Below, one piece after another: positions 8,362 through 17,072 of a stretch of 48,959 nt of DNA. Below the pieces are notes generated by a model. It was not told the DNA's origin. It saw nothing but the letters and a program-made list of their open reading frames with translations, and did not search any database. Every line of letters begins with the position of its first letter. Within the stretch, counting starts at the first letter, position 1. Position numbers and translations under genes: made by a program. The stretch is taken from assembly GCA_023391285.1 (NCBI GenBank), contig JAEWBF010000027.1:1-48959 (forward strand), in the 5' to 3' direction. The stretch comes from Verrucomicrobiota bacterium (lineage in GTDB: Bacteria > Verrucomicrobiota > Verrucomicrobiia > Opitutales > Opitutaceae).

Positions 8362-9258
8362 CTACTTCAAAATCCCCTCGCTCCTCATCCACTCCTCCGC
8401 GCGCGCCGGCCACGTCGTCACCAAAGCCTTCGTCCGCTGCAGACCGTAGCCGTGCCCACCTTCCGGATACAAATGCATCTCCGCCCGCACGCCCGCATTC
8501 TTCAACGCCAGGTAATAAAACAGCGCATTCTCCACGCGCACCGAATCGTCCTCCGTCATCACTAAAAACGTCGGCGGCGTCTTCGCACTGATCGGCAGCT
8601 CCGGCGCGATTTCGTTGTTCTTCTCTTTGATCGCCAGATACGCGGGATAAATCAGCAGCGCAAAATCCGGCCGGCAGCTCACTTCGTCCGCCGCATCGAC
8701 CCGCTCATAGGTGCGACGCTCGTGATGGTTGCTCAACACCGCGGTCAGATGCGCCCCCGCCGAAAACCCAAGCATCCCGATCCGCTCCGGATCGATCCCA
8801 AGCTCCGCCGCTTTCGCCCGCACCATGCCCATCGCCCGTTGCGCATCCTCGAGCGGCGCATCCTGCCGCGCCCGGCCTGGGCGCTGCGGCACGCGATACT
8901 TCAACAACACCCCCGTCACCCCGATCGAGTTCAACCACTCGCACACTTCCGTTCCTTCAAGCTCGTAGGCCAGAATGCTGTAACCCCCGCCCGGCGCCAC
9001 AATCACCGCCGCGCCCGCATTCTTGGCCGGATCAGGGGAATAGATGGTGATCGTCGGGTCCGACACATTTCCGAGCCGCACGATGCGCTTCCCATTCACC
9101 AGCCGATCGGTCGGCTTCGTCGTATCGACTTCCGCCGGCAGCGACGTCGTCTCGCCCGGCGGTTGGGTCGGCCACAGCCGAATCGGCTCCGACACCGCTG
9201 CCTGCAACACTGCTCCCATGGCCCCTATCGCCAAAACCGAGCGAAACATCTGCTTCAT
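8362..9258 (-). CDS. Secreted alpha/beta hydrolase (acetylxylan-esterase-like)
   Basis: A 298-residue esterase/lipase-like protein with a signal peptide (about residues 1-22). It shows the oxyanion region VAPGGGYS, nucleophile Ser166 in GFSAG, Asp238 in TEDDSV and His269 in GGHGYG, a complete triad. The WPTQPPGE start and KYRVPQRP segment match the esterase half of the fused protein at 972-2690, so the two are paralogues. The family removes acyl groups from plant polysaccharides or other esters; the actual substrate is not visible. It lies upstream of and co-directional with the quinoprotein (about 70 bp gap). Confidence 0.87.
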   Translation of the reverse strand: MKQMFRSVLAIGAMGAVLQAAVSEPIRLWPTQPPGETTSLPAEVDTTKPTDRLVNGKRIVRLGNVSDPTITIYSPDPAKNAGAAVIVAPGGGYSILAYELEGTEVCEWLNSIGVTGVLLKYRVPQRPGRARQDAPLEDAQRAMGMVRAKAAELGIDPERIGMLGFSAGAHLTAVLSNHHERRTYERVDAADEVSCRPDFALLIYPAYLAIKEKNNEIAPELPISAKTPPTFLVMTEDDSVRVENALFYYLALKNAGVRAEMHLYPEGGHGYGLQRTKALVTTWPARAEEWMRSEGILK

Positions 9259-9299
9259 ATTCCCGCACCTTACGGTTCCGTCTTCGGGACTCGAACACG

Positions 9300-9329
9300 A
9301 AAAGAGCCGACCGCGTCCGCAGCCGGCTC
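9300..9329 (-). terminator. Rho-independent terminator after the BON gene
   Basis: On the minus strand a GAGCCG/CGGCTC stem with a GC-rich loop is followed by TTTT. It lies 25 bp past the BON-domain stop and separates it from the esterase downstream. Confidence 0.65.
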
Positions 9330-9353
9330 CGTCAGGAATTCGTCAGCGCCCGC

Positions 9354-9698
9354 TTATTCCGCGGTGCCTTTGATGCTGATGTTGTTGGTAACGTTCGTGA
9401 CGCCTTCGACCCCCGCGGCGAGCATCGCGGCGCGAGACTTCTGCTCCTCGGTATCCACGAAGCCTGCGAGCTGCACATTGCCCTTGAACGTCGTCACGTC
9501 GACTTGCATCGCCTTCACGACTTCGTCGCGGACGAGCGCCGTTTTCACTTTCGCCGTGATCGCGGCATCATCGACGTATTCGCCAGTGCTCTGACGGGTG
9601 GCCGTGCCGGCACAGCCGGTCGGCAAAGAGAGAACGCCCGCAACGCCAAGAGCGAGCAGGGCAACAAGCTTGAGAGACGTTTTCATAATTCGCGGCAT
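9354..9698 (-). CDS. BON-domain envelope protein, possible lipoprotein
   Basis: A protein of about 114 residues: a hydrophobic signal (LKLVALLALGVAGVLSLPTGC) followed by one BON domain (DDAAITAKVKTALVRDE...VKAMQVDVTTFKGNVQLAGFVDTEEQKSRAAMLAAGVEGVTNVTNNI), the same domain as in OsmY-type periplasmic proteins that associate with membranes. The Cys after the signal could be lipidated, but Pro at -3 fits the lipobox poorly. Two ATGs are possible, 9698 and 9686; 9698 has a weak GGCGGG five bases upstream. The open frame further upstream to 9977 lacks protein-like composition. Confidence 0.82.
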   Translation of the reverse strand: MPRIMKTSLKLVALLALGVAGVLSLPTGCAGTATRQSTGEYVDDAAITAKVKTALVRDEVVKAMQVDVTTFKGNVQLAGFVDTEEQKSRAAMLAAGVEGVTNVTNNISIKGTAE

Positions 9699-10038
9699 AG
9701 TGTCCCGCCATTCCACCCGGTTCGACGCCCGCGCTATTTTCCCTCCCATCAACTGCCGCCAATACACTGCGCGCCGACTCCGCCCGGCACCAGCCCGCAG
9801 CTTACTTTCCCTCGGAACCGCGCATCTTGCTTTGACCGCATTGCTCATCTTCCGGGGTCCTGGCGCGAAGGCTTCACCACTCCGCGATCGGACTCTCGCC
9901 TCTCCTACCGCTAAGGTTCCTCCTGATACTCGCTCAGGGACTTTTTTCGCGGAATTTTCGCAGAACCCTGCGTGCAATCGGAAGTCGGTGGAATCACACT
10001 AGGTCCAGTTGATCGGGCCACTCCAACGCCCAACGACA
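9699..10038. other. Non-coding gap between divergent genes
   Basis: A 340-bp stretch between the BON gene (minus) and the response regulator (plus). It should hold both promoters. I see no convincing protein, RNA gene or repeat; the only notable composition is a short A/T-rich run near 9940-9960 (ACTTTTTTCGCGGAATTTTC). Confidence 0.4.
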
Positions 10039-10449
10039 ATGCTTCACAACGAGGTCAATCTTCCCAAAAAACTTCTGCGTATTCTCTATGCGGACGACAT
10101 GCGCGAATTGCGCGAGGTCGCTCGCATCGCCCTCAGCCGCGAGGGCCACTTGATCGAATGCGTCGGCGACGGCCAGCAGGCGCTCGATCGCATCACCGCT
10201 GATCCCGACGCCTACGATCTCGTCATCACCGACCACCATATGCCGCACGTCAACGGCATCGAGCTCGTCACCCGCATGCGCGAGCTCCCCTATCACGGCA
10301 AGGTGCTGATTTTCTGCTCCGAGCTCAGCCCGAGCGTCAACGAGACGTATCAGAAACTCAAGGTCGACCGCATCCTCTACAAACCGGTGTTCCCCTCCGA
10401 ACTCCGCCAGGTGCTCGCCGACCTCTTCACTCCCGTTCCCGCCTCCTAA
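10039..10449 (+). CDS. Single-domain response regulator (REC only)
   Basis: A 136-residue CheY-like receiver with no output domain. The acidic pocket is Asp19/Asp20 (YADD), the phospho-acceptor is Asp65 in VITDHHMP, and the conserved Lys is in LYKPV. It probably passes phosphate or signal by protein contact. No kinase is adjacent, so its partner is unknown. A TTG at 10009 would add ten residues; the ATG at 10039 is preferred. A strong terminator follows. Confidence 0.88.
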   Translation: MLHNEVNLPKKLLRILYADDMRELREVARIALSREGHLIECVGDGQQALDRITADPDAYDLVITDHHMPHVNGIELVTRMRELPYHGKVLIFCSELSPSVNETYQKLKVDRILYKPVFPSELRQVLADLFTPVPAS

Positions 10450-10514
10450 TACTCAAGCAGCGGAACGCGCCTCTCTGCCCCTCGCGGTGAGCGCTTCGCC
10501 CGAAGAAAGAAAAA

Positions 10515-10541
10515 GACGCGGCACTCGCCGCGTCTCTTTTT
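10515..10541. terminator. Bidirectional Rho-independent terminator
   Basis: An 8-bp stem GACGCGGC/GCCGCGTC with an ACTC loop is followed by a T-rich tract on the plus strand and preceded by an A-rich tract that serves the minus strand. It sits between the convergent response regulator and alcohol dehydrogenase genes and can end both transcripts. Confidence 0.9.
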
Positions 10542-10563
10542 TTGCCAGGTGGCTTCGTCGTCC

Positions 10564-11724
10564 TTAAGCCGCAGGGTCCAACACCACCTTGATGCAAGCA
10601 TCACGCTTCTCGCAGAACGTATCATACATCTCCGGCGCCCGCGTCAGTGGCACGCGATGCGTGATCACAAACGAAGGATCGATCTTACCTTGCTCGACGT
10701 ATTCGAGCAGCGGCCGGAGGTAACGCTGCACGTGCGTTTGCCCCATCTTGATCGTCACACCTTTGTTGAACACCGCCCCGAAAGGAACCTTGTCCAGGAA
10801 TCCGCCATACACGCCCGGAATCGATAAGATTCCGCCTTTCCGCACCGCCCGCATTGCCTGACGCAACGCATAAGGACGGTCCGTCTCCAGCTTGAGCGTC
10901 TGCTTCACGTGATCGTAAGCCGATCCGTGCGCTTCCATTCCCACCGCATCGATCGCCGCATCCGGTCCGCGCCCGCCGGTGTGATCGCGCAACTGCTCGA
11001 GCACGTCTTCATTATCTTCGATCGTGATCGCGCCCGCCGCCTCGGCCATCGCCAATCGTTCGGGCACATTGTCGATCGCAAACACTTTCGCCGCCCCCAA
11101 CATGATTGCGCTGCGAATCGCGAATTGGCCCACCGGACCGCAACCCCAAACCGCCACCACCGACTGGTCCGGTTTGATGTCACAATACTCCGCAGCCATA
11201 TAGCCCGTCGGGAAGATATCCGTGAGAAACAACAGCTTGTCGTCCGACAAATCGTTCTCGACCACCATCGGGCCATGATCCGCATACGGCACGCGCACAT
11301 ACTGCGCCTGCCCGCCCGCGTATCCGCCCGTCAAATGCGAGTAACCGAACAACCCCGCCGGACTGTAGCCCATCAGCTTCTCCGCCATCCACGCATTCGG
11401 ATTCGAGTTGTCGCAGAGCGACCACTGCTGCCGCGCACAGTGCACGCAGCCGCCGCAGGAGATCGTGAACGGCACCACCACGCGGTCGCCCACTTTGAGC
11501 TTCTTCACGCCGTGTCCGATTTCGACGACTTCACCCATGAACTCGTGGCCCATGATGTCGCCTTTCTCCATCGTCGGCATGTATCCATTATACAGATGCA
11601 GGTCCGAACCGCAGATCGCCGTCGACGTCACTTTCACGATCGCGTCCCCCGGATTCAGGATCACGGGATCGTCGACTTCCTGCACGTCCATCTCGCGCTT
11701 ACCCATCCAACACACCGCCTTCAT
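10564..11724 (-). CDS. Zinc-dependent alcohol/formaldehyde-type dehydrogenase
   Basis: A 386-residue medium-chain dehydrogenase. The catalytic zinc site is Cys38 (ICGSD) with His60/Glu61 (GHE); the structural zinc site is Cys90, Cys93, Cys96 and Cys104. The nucleotide-binding stretch is VVAVWGCGPVGQFAIRSA. The long insert around LFGYSHLTGGYAGGQAQYVRVPYAD and the DIFPTGYMAAE segment match the glutathione-independent formaldehyde dehydrogenase/threonine-dehydrogenase-like branch. Its ATG overlaps the stop of the SRPBCC gene (ATGA), so the two are translationally coupled. The physiological substrate is not certain. Confidence 0.9.
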   Translation of the reverse strand: MKAVCWMGKREMDVQEVDDPVILNPGDAIVKVTSTAICGSDLHLYNGYMPTMEKGDIMGHEFMGEVVEIGHGVKKLKVGDRVVVPFTISCGGCVHCARQQWSLCDNSNPNAWMAEKLMGYSPAGLFGYSHLTGGYAGGQAQYVRVPYADHGPMVVENDLSDDKLLFLTDIFPTGYMAAEYCDIKPDQSVVAVWGCGPVGQFAIRSAIMLGAAKVFAIDNVPERLAMAEAAGAITIEDNEDVLEQLRDHTGGRGPDAAIDAVGMEAHGSAYDHVKQTLKLETDRPYALRQAMRAVRKGGILSIPGVYGGFLDKVPFGAVFNKGVTIKMGQTHVQRYLRPLLEYVEQGKIDPSFVITHRVPLTRAPEMYDTFCEKRDACIKVVLDPAA

Positions 11725-12332
11725 GATGCGACCTTTCGTTGACGCTGCAGTCTCTCTTCCCGGCGTTGCTTGGCCTGCGGTCCCCCGGCGGATTGTCCTT
11801 CCGTCGTCGGAATTTCGCCGCTTTCCATCAAGGCTTTGAAACGCCGCAACGTCTCCGCCACCTGCTGCTCCGGCTCCTCGCCCGAAAGCTTCGCGAGCAA
11901 CGCGGCAAACTTGCCGCCAGGCGCATCATACTCGAGTTGCACGCGCACTTCCGTGCCTTCATCGCCCGGCGCTGGTTCGAATCGCACCGTGCCGGCGTTC
12001 GCAATCTCGGCGCCTTCTTTCGAGCGCCACGCGATCAGTTCGTTCGGTTCGTCATTGATGATCACTGCGTCCCATTCGACGGACTTGTCGCCCGGCGCAC
12101 TCACCTCCCAATGCGATTCCGTTTCCGAAATCCGGCTGATGGTCACAGGGTGTTTGATCACTTGCGCGAGGTTCTCGAGCGAGCGCCAGAATTGATAGAG
12201 TTCGGCAGCGGGGCGTCGGATCGTGCATGAGCGCACGACCTTGACCCCACGATTGCCCGGCACGGTGATCCGCGAGCGTTCGCGAGCCGGTTGGGCGACG
12301 GATCGCCCAGAGGTTCCAGTGGTGGTCTCCAT
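11721..12332 (-). CDS. SRPBCC-family protein (polyketide cyclase/dehydrase-like)
   Basis: A 203-residue protein. The core (about residues 30-160) has the SRPBCC ligand-binding fold pattern: RSCTIRRPAAELYQFWRSLENLAQVIKHPVTI, then EWDAVIINDEPNELIAWRS and TVRFEPAPGDEGTEVRVQLEY. Proteins of this type often bind hydrophobic ligands and sit beside stress or dehydrogenase genes. The C-terminal tail (GPQAKQRREERLQRQRK) is highly basic. The frame is open to 12428 but the upstream residues look non-coding; METTTGTSG at 12332 is preferred. It overlaps the dehydrogenase start by 4 bp. Confidence 0.8.
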   Translation of the reverse strand: METTTGTSGRSVAQPARERSRITVPGNRGVKVVRSCTIRRPAAELYQFWRSLENLAQVIKHPVTISRISETESHWEVSAPGDKSVEWDAVIINDEPNELIAWRSKEGAEIANAGTVRFEPAPGDEGTEVRVQLEYDAPGGKFAALLAKLSGEEPEQQVAETLRRFKALMESGEIPTTEGQSAGGPQAKQRREERLQRQRKVAS

Positions 12333-12340
12333 CGCGGAAT

Positions 12341-12451
12341 CTATTGCCCTTGCGGCATTCCCGCCATCGGGCCGCTTCCCGCGGTCGGCATGGGCGTGCC
12401 ACCGCCCATGGAGCCGCCGAGCCCCCACCGCGCAATCAGCTCATCACTCAA
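12341..12451 (-). CDS. Possible 36-residue Gly/Met/Pro-rich peptide
   Basis: A TTG overlapping the stop codon of the TonB receptor gene (TTGA) opens a 36-codon frame reading SDELIARWGLGG and then SMGGGTPMPTAGSGPMAGMPQGQ before a TAG, nine bases ahead of the SRPBCC start. The position between two co-directional genes and the 4-bp overlap favour translation, but low complexity and the lack of a ribosome site weaken it. Confidence 0.25.
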   Translation of the reverse strand: MSDELIARWGLGGSMGGGTPMPTAGSGPMAGMPQGQ

Positions 12452-15195
12452 AACCGATACCGCGCCGAAACATAAAACAACCGGCCAATCGGATTGAACT
12501 CATCCACGTCCGCGTTCGACAAGCTGTCATAGGTCACCGAGCGCGGCGGCAACTTGTTGCCAATATTGTTCACCCCCGCCGTCACCTGCAGGCCTTTGAA
12601 CCAACGTCGCTCGCCCGCGAGCGTATACGTCACACTCGCGTCGAACACCGAATAGGGTCCGACCCGCTGCACGTAATCCGGAATCCAGTCCGGCGACCAC
12701 GCCGTATCCGTCATCGCGCTGTAATACGTGTGCGCCACATCCACCGCGAAATCGCCGCGCGTATACGTCAGCACATTGTAGCTGCGCCACCGCGGAATGC
12801 TTCCGTTCAACCCCGTCACCAGCGCCGTCGTTTCCGTGAACGGCGCACCCGGCGCAACCTGGATCCGATAACTACGATAATACGTCGTCGTGCTGTCCCA
12901 CCGGATCTTCGCCTGCTCCACCGGCAGTTCATAGGCAATTTTGATGTCCAACCCGTCCAGCTTCTGCGTGCCCAGATTGCTCGAGGACGGAATCACGAAA
13001 TACAGGTTGTCCAACCCGAGCCCGCTCACCTGCCCCGGCTCCGAAATCGTCGGACCCGTGAAGCTGCCAAAATGAATCAACGACGCATACGGCGACTCAC
13101 CGCCTCGCACTTCGACGTCGTGAAACACCTGATCCAGCACGCCCGACGCATTCAAATTCGAGATCACCGCCGTCTGCTCGATATCGAAGTAGTCGACCGA
13201 CACCGATAATCCCTCCACTCCCGCCGGCGTCCACACCACGCCAGCCGAATAATTGGTCGAACGTGAGGGCGACAACTCCGTCACCGGCGTCAGCAGCAGA
13301 TGCGCCTGATTGCTGTCGAACTCCGGCAGCGATCCCGTGAAACCAATCCCCGTCGGCGCGTTGATGTCGTAGAGCGTCGGCGCCGCGAAGGACTTCGAAA
13401 ACGTGAACCGCAGCAGCAGGTCGTCTCCAATCGGCTGATACCGCAGCGAAATCTTCGGCACCGTCGGATCATCCGTGTCCGTGTAACGTTCATGCCGCCC
13501 GGCAATCGTGAGGTCCGCGGAATAAACTCCCGGCAGCCGATTCTCCTCCCCCACCAACGGTATCCGCATCTCCGCGAAGAGCGACGTGATCCGCCGCTTC
13601 TCGTCGAACGGATCGATCGTCGTGCCGGAGTCATACGCAAACGTCGCCGATTGGCTGTCCGGATCCGACGTCGCCTCGAGCGACTCTTCCCGCACCTCGA
13701 AACCCACGGCCAGGTTCACGCCCCCTCCAGGCGCCTGCAACAGATCCGTGCCGACGAACTTCAAATCCCATGAAATCAATTCGCTGGTAAACTCTCCTCG
13801 GGCCGCCCCGAACAGGGGTTGCAGCGCACTCGCCGACTGCTGTCGCGCAAACAAATCCACCTCGCCCGCCGCGACCGCCGCTTCCCGCGCCGCCGTCCGC
13901 ACCAGCCCTTCATTCGAAAAATCCTGCACCGCCTGACTGTAAGTCACCGCCGATTCCCACGACCATTGATCATCCAGCGCGCCCTTGATCCCTCCCACCG
14001 CGCGCAGGGAATCCGTATCCGAAATATACCGACGCGGGAACTCCACGAAACGGTTTCGCACGCTCACCGCCTGACCGAGGATGTTCCCCGGATCGTCCGC
14101 CTCCAACGAGATCGTCAACGGCTGCGCGTTGAGTTGCGACGCCGTGTTCGTCCGCGCAAAAATCAAATCGCCAAACAGCGTCGTGCGCTCCGACAGCTTT
14201 TGATCCGCCGAGAGCGTGAAGATCTTCTTCTCCGTCCCGATCAGCATCGAGGTAAACTCCGACAGATCGAATATCCGCAACATCGTCGCCGCATCGAATG
14301 GCCCGGTGTAACCCCGCTCCGCCAGCGTCGCTCCCGGTCGCGGAGCCGGCAGGCCCGGTTCGAGATAATAGTAACCTTGCGGATCCCCGATGAAGTTTCC
14401 GTCCGCATCGTATTCCCCCAGCTGAATCGCTCCCGCAAAGTTCGTCGTGCCATAGCTCGGCGTCGCGAACGGCCGCTCGATGTTGTAGAGCGGATCCGTC
14501 TTGCTCCACTCGTAAGCTGCCGTCACCCGCGGGCCATTCGCGCCCAACTGCGCCCCCACGACGCCCCACGCGGATTTCTCCTCGTAATGGCCTTTGTTGC
14601 GCGTCCAACCGTAACGGCCACCCACCTCGCCCCCGTCGAAATCCGTCTTGAGGATGATGTTCACCACCCCGCTCACCGCATCCGTCCCGTAAATCGCCGA
14701 CGCCCCGTCGGTCAGCACCTCGATCCGCTCCACCGCGCTCACCGGAATCGATCCGACGTCGACAAACACATTCCCGCCCGTCGCTCCAACCGGCGCCGCG
14801 GCGAGCCGCCGCCCATTCACCAACACGAGCGTCTCGAGATTGCGCAACGCCAGCGCCGACGCGCCGTTCGTCAGCCCGCTCGAGATATTCCCGTTGGCCA
14901 CTCCCAGATTCGCATTGCCCGAAAACTGCGGCGACGTCTTCCGGATCACCTGCAGCAGGTCGTTCATCACGCCGCTCCGGGCGATGTCCGCCGTCGACAC
15001 GATCGTCAACGGCGCCACCGGGGTTTCACCCGCGGTCGGCAGGTTGGATCCCGTCACCACCATCGCCGACAACTGCACGGTTTCGTCCTCTTCCGTCATC
15101 TGGGCCCGCGCCACCGTCGCCGACCCGCTCGCAAATCCCAAAGCGAGCACTGCCCGCCGCATGCTTCCATCGCGGAAGCGCAGATAGTTTTTCAT
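12448..15195 (-). CDS. TonB-dependent outer-membrane receptor
   Basis: A 915-residue receptor. The signal peptide (MKNYLRFRDGSMRRAVLALGFASGSATVARA) precedes a plug domain with typical motifs: VVTGSNL, ALALRNLETLVLVNGRRLA, VERIEVLTDGASAIYGTDAVSGVVNIILKT. The remainder is a long aromatic-rich beta barrel ending in YVSARYRF, whose terminal Phe fits outer-membrane assembly. This plug subtype is common among carbohydrate or oligomer receptors in Verrucomicrobiota and Xanthomonads, but the ligand cannot be read here. The frame extends to 15342; the ATG at 15195 is chosen because it gives a proper signal peptide. Confidence 0.92.
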   Translation of the reverse strand: MKNYLRFRDGSMRRAVLALGFASGSATVARAQMTEEDETVQLSAMVVTGSNLPTAGETPVAPLTIVSTADIARSGVMNDLLQVIRKTSPQFSGNANLGVANGNISSGLTNGASALALRNLETLVLVNGRRLAAAPVGATGGNVFVDVGSIPVSAVERIEVLTDGASAIYGTDAVSGVVNIILKTDFDGGEVGGRYGWTRNKGHYEEKSAWGVVGAQLGANGPRVTAAYEWSKTDPLYNIERPFATPSYGTTNFAGAIQLGEYDADGNFIGDPQGYYYLEPGLPAPRPGATLAERGYTGPFDAATMLRIFDLSEFTSMLIGTEKKIFTLSADQKLSERTTLFGDLIFARTNTASQLNAQPLTISLEADDPGNILGQAVSVRNRFVEFPRRYISDTDSLRAVGGIKGALDDQWSWESAVTYSQAVQDFSNEGLVRTAAREAAVAAGEVDLFARQQSASALQPLFGAARGEFTSELISWDLKFVGTDLLQAPGGGVNLAVGFEVREESLEATSDPDSQSATFAYDSGTTIDPFDEKRRITSLFAEMRIPLVGEENRLPGVYSADLTIAGRHERYTDTDDPTVPKISLRYQPIGDDLLLRFTFSKSFAAPTLYDINAPTGIGFTGSLPEFDSNQAHLLLTPVTELSPSRSTNYSAGVVWTPAGVEGLSVSVDYFDIEQTAVISNLNASGVLDQVFHDVEVRGGESPYASLIHFGSFTGPTISEPGQVSGLGLDNLYFVIPSSSNLGTQKLDGLDIKIAYELPVEQAKIRWDSTTTYYRSYRIQVAPGAPFTETTALVTGLNGSIPRWRSYNVLTYTRGDFAVDVAHTYYSAMTDTAWSPDWIPDYVQRVGPYSVFDASVTYTLAGERRWFKGLQVTAGVNNIGNKLPPRSVTYDSLSNADVDEFNPIGRLFYVSARYRF

Positions 15196-15379
15196 GGTGT
15201 GCCGTGTTGCGTTTCTCCGCGCGACGATGCGCGAACACCGTCGCGTAAACATGGATACAGTCCGCCGGCTCGGTCGCTTCACCAAACGGTATTCGACCAG
15301 CGCCGGTCGTTTTGCGCCGATCTCCGGCCAATTTGCGTTCAACGCCCGTCCTCTCGCGTCGAACGAACCCAGCCCCCGA

Positions 15380-16147
15380 TCACCCGCCGTTGACGTTCGC
15401 CGAGCGCGACAAGCTTCCCCGCTCGCGCGGTTTTTCGCCCGATCTCACCCCCGCCAGCAACGGCATCTCGATCTGCCTCAACGTCGGCACCCAGCGCGCC
15501 TGCTCGATCGGCACGCCGGGCGCGAGCACCCGGGCGATCGCCAGCGGATCGTCGGCCTTTCTTCGCTCGATCCGCTTCGGCTTCGAAGATGCGACCGGAT
15601 CCAGCACGAAGACTCCGCGCGGCGTTTCGTAAATGAGCACGGTGTGTCCCGCGCGCCGACCCGCGGCATAGAATGACATCAGCCGCGCGCGCAAAATCAG
15701 TTCACCTCCAGCCACCCGCTCGCGCAACGCCGCGTAACTCTCGATGAAACATCCATTCGGCAGCGCCGCTTCCGCCGGCGTCGGGAGCGCCGCCAGTTCG
15801 TCCTCCGCCAAAATAGCGTGCTTCGAGAAACCCGGCTCGACCGCGCGCAGCAGCGGAGCGAAGTCCTCCTTCTCCGCGGACAGATTGTTTTTGTGCAGCG
15901 AAAAACTCTGCGTTCCGTCCGTGTCCGTATAGAACCAGAGGATCCCGCCCAGCTCGAAGACTAGCGCGTGTGAGGAAGATGGATACACGCTTCCGGTATT
16001 GGTGTTTTCGACTTCGACGATCCGGGACCAGGTTTCCTCCCCGATCATCGCCCGCGCGCGACGGGCGTGATCGAGCGAAAGAGCGCCGTCAGCCAGCGCG
16101 GGGAGCAGAAGCAGGCCCAGCAGGGCCGAGCGGAAAATCGGGGGCAC
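15380..16147 (-). CDS. Secreted protein with possible Cys/His/Asp catalytic triad
   Basis: A 255-residue protein, not recognised as a named family. It has a signal peptide (FRSALLGLLLLPALADG, GTG start). Residues 130-185 contain LPNGCFIESYAALR (Cys133), AGHTVLIYE (His168) and GVFVLDP (Asp183). That order and spacing are typical of transglutaminase-like/papain-fold peptidases, where a cysteine starts a helix and the His and Asp lie on adjacent strands. Catalysis is inferred only. It lies between the TonB receptor and the LytTR pair, all on the minus strand. Confidence 0.65.
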   Translation of the reverse strand: MPPIFRSALLGLLLLPALADGALSLDHARRARAMIGEETWSRIVEVENTNTGSVYPSSSHALVFELGGILWFYTDTDGTQSFSLHKNNLSAEKEDFAPLLRAVEPGFSKHAILAEDELAALPTPAEAALPNGCFIESYAALRERVAGGELILRARLMSFYAAGRRAGHTVLIYETPRGVFVLDPVASSKPKRIERRKADDPLAIARVLAPGVPIEQARWVPTLRQIEMPLLAGVRSGEKPRERGSLSRSANVNGG

Positions 16148-16259
16148 GCGCCAGACAACCCGATCAGCTCCTCCGCGGTTTCAGGAAATTCGACGAATCC
16201 CCGAAATTTCGCGGCCAACCGTCCACGCCTCGCGCCGGCGGCGGGCGTCACGATCGTTC

Positions 16260-17072
16260 TCACAACGCCTGCTTCAACAACGCCGCGATCCGTTCGTGGT
16301 ATCCACGGCTCAACTTCAATTTCGTCCCATCCTGCAGGATCACCGCATACTCGCCGGCAAACGACGGACTCAGCTTTCGCATGCGGTCCACGTTCACGAT
16401 CGTCGACCGGTGAATCCGAATAAACCGTTTGGGATCCAACCGCTCCTCCAGTCGCGCCATCGTCTCCCGCATGAGATGTGTCTTTCCGCCGACGTGGAAC
16501 TTCATGTAGTCGCCCTCCGCCTCGATCCAGTCGATCTCATCCGCCTTCAAGAAGAAGATTTCCCCGGAGGACTTCACCAGGATGCGATCGCTGCCGGGCT
16601 GCACCGCCGGCGCCGCTCCGGTCTGCAGGTAGTCGAGCAACTGATACAATCGCGCATCGACCTGTTCCGTCTGACGGTGGCGCACCGCCTCCTTCGCGCG
16701 CTTCAACGCCGCCTCGAACCGCGCGTCGTCATACGGCTTCAACAAGTAGTCCACGGCATTCACTTCGAACGCCCGCAGCGCGTGATCGTCGTAGGCGGTC
16801 ACGAACACCACCACCGGCGCCCGCTCCGCGCCCACGCGCGCCAGGGTTTCGAATCCGTCGCATCCCGGCATCTGCACGTCCAAAAAAGCCAGCGCCGGCC
16901 GCCGGTCGACAATCAGATCAGCCGCTTCGACGCCGCCCGCCGCTTCACCGATGATGTCAATGAGCGGATCGCGCTCGAGCAGCAACCGCACGCCGCGGCG
17001 CGCAGCGGGCTCGTCGTCGACAATGATCGTGCTGATGCGGGAAGCAGAACCGGGGGCGGTGTTCGCGTTCAT
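16260..17072 (-). CDS. LytTR-family response regulator
   Basis: A 270-residue regulator with an N-terminal receiver domain (Asp19/Asp20, phospho-acceptor Asp65 in FLDVQMPG, Lys in LLKPYDD) and a C-terminal LytTR DNA-binding domain (ILVKSSGEIFFLKADEIDWIEAEGDYMKFHVGGKTHLMRETM, then RIHRSTIVNVDRM). Its ATG overlaps the kinase stop as ATGA, so it is coupled to the sensor gene. LytTR domains bind pairs of short direct repeats about two helical turns apart; such repeats lie just upstream of the operon (18167-18253). Confidence 0.93.
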   Translation of the reverse strand: MNANTAPGSASRISTIIVDDEPAARRGVRLLLERDPLIDIIGEAAGGVEAADLIVDRRPALAFLDVQMPGCDGFETLARVGAERAPVVVFVTAYDDHALRAFEVNAVDYLLKPYDDARFEAALKRAKEAVRHRQTEQVDARLYQLLDYLQTGAAPAVQPGSDRILVKSSGEIFFLKADEIDWIEAEGDYMKFHVGGKTHLMRETMARLEERLDPKRFIRIHRSTIVNVDRMRKLSPSFAGEYAVILQDGTKLKLSRGYHERIAALLKQAL

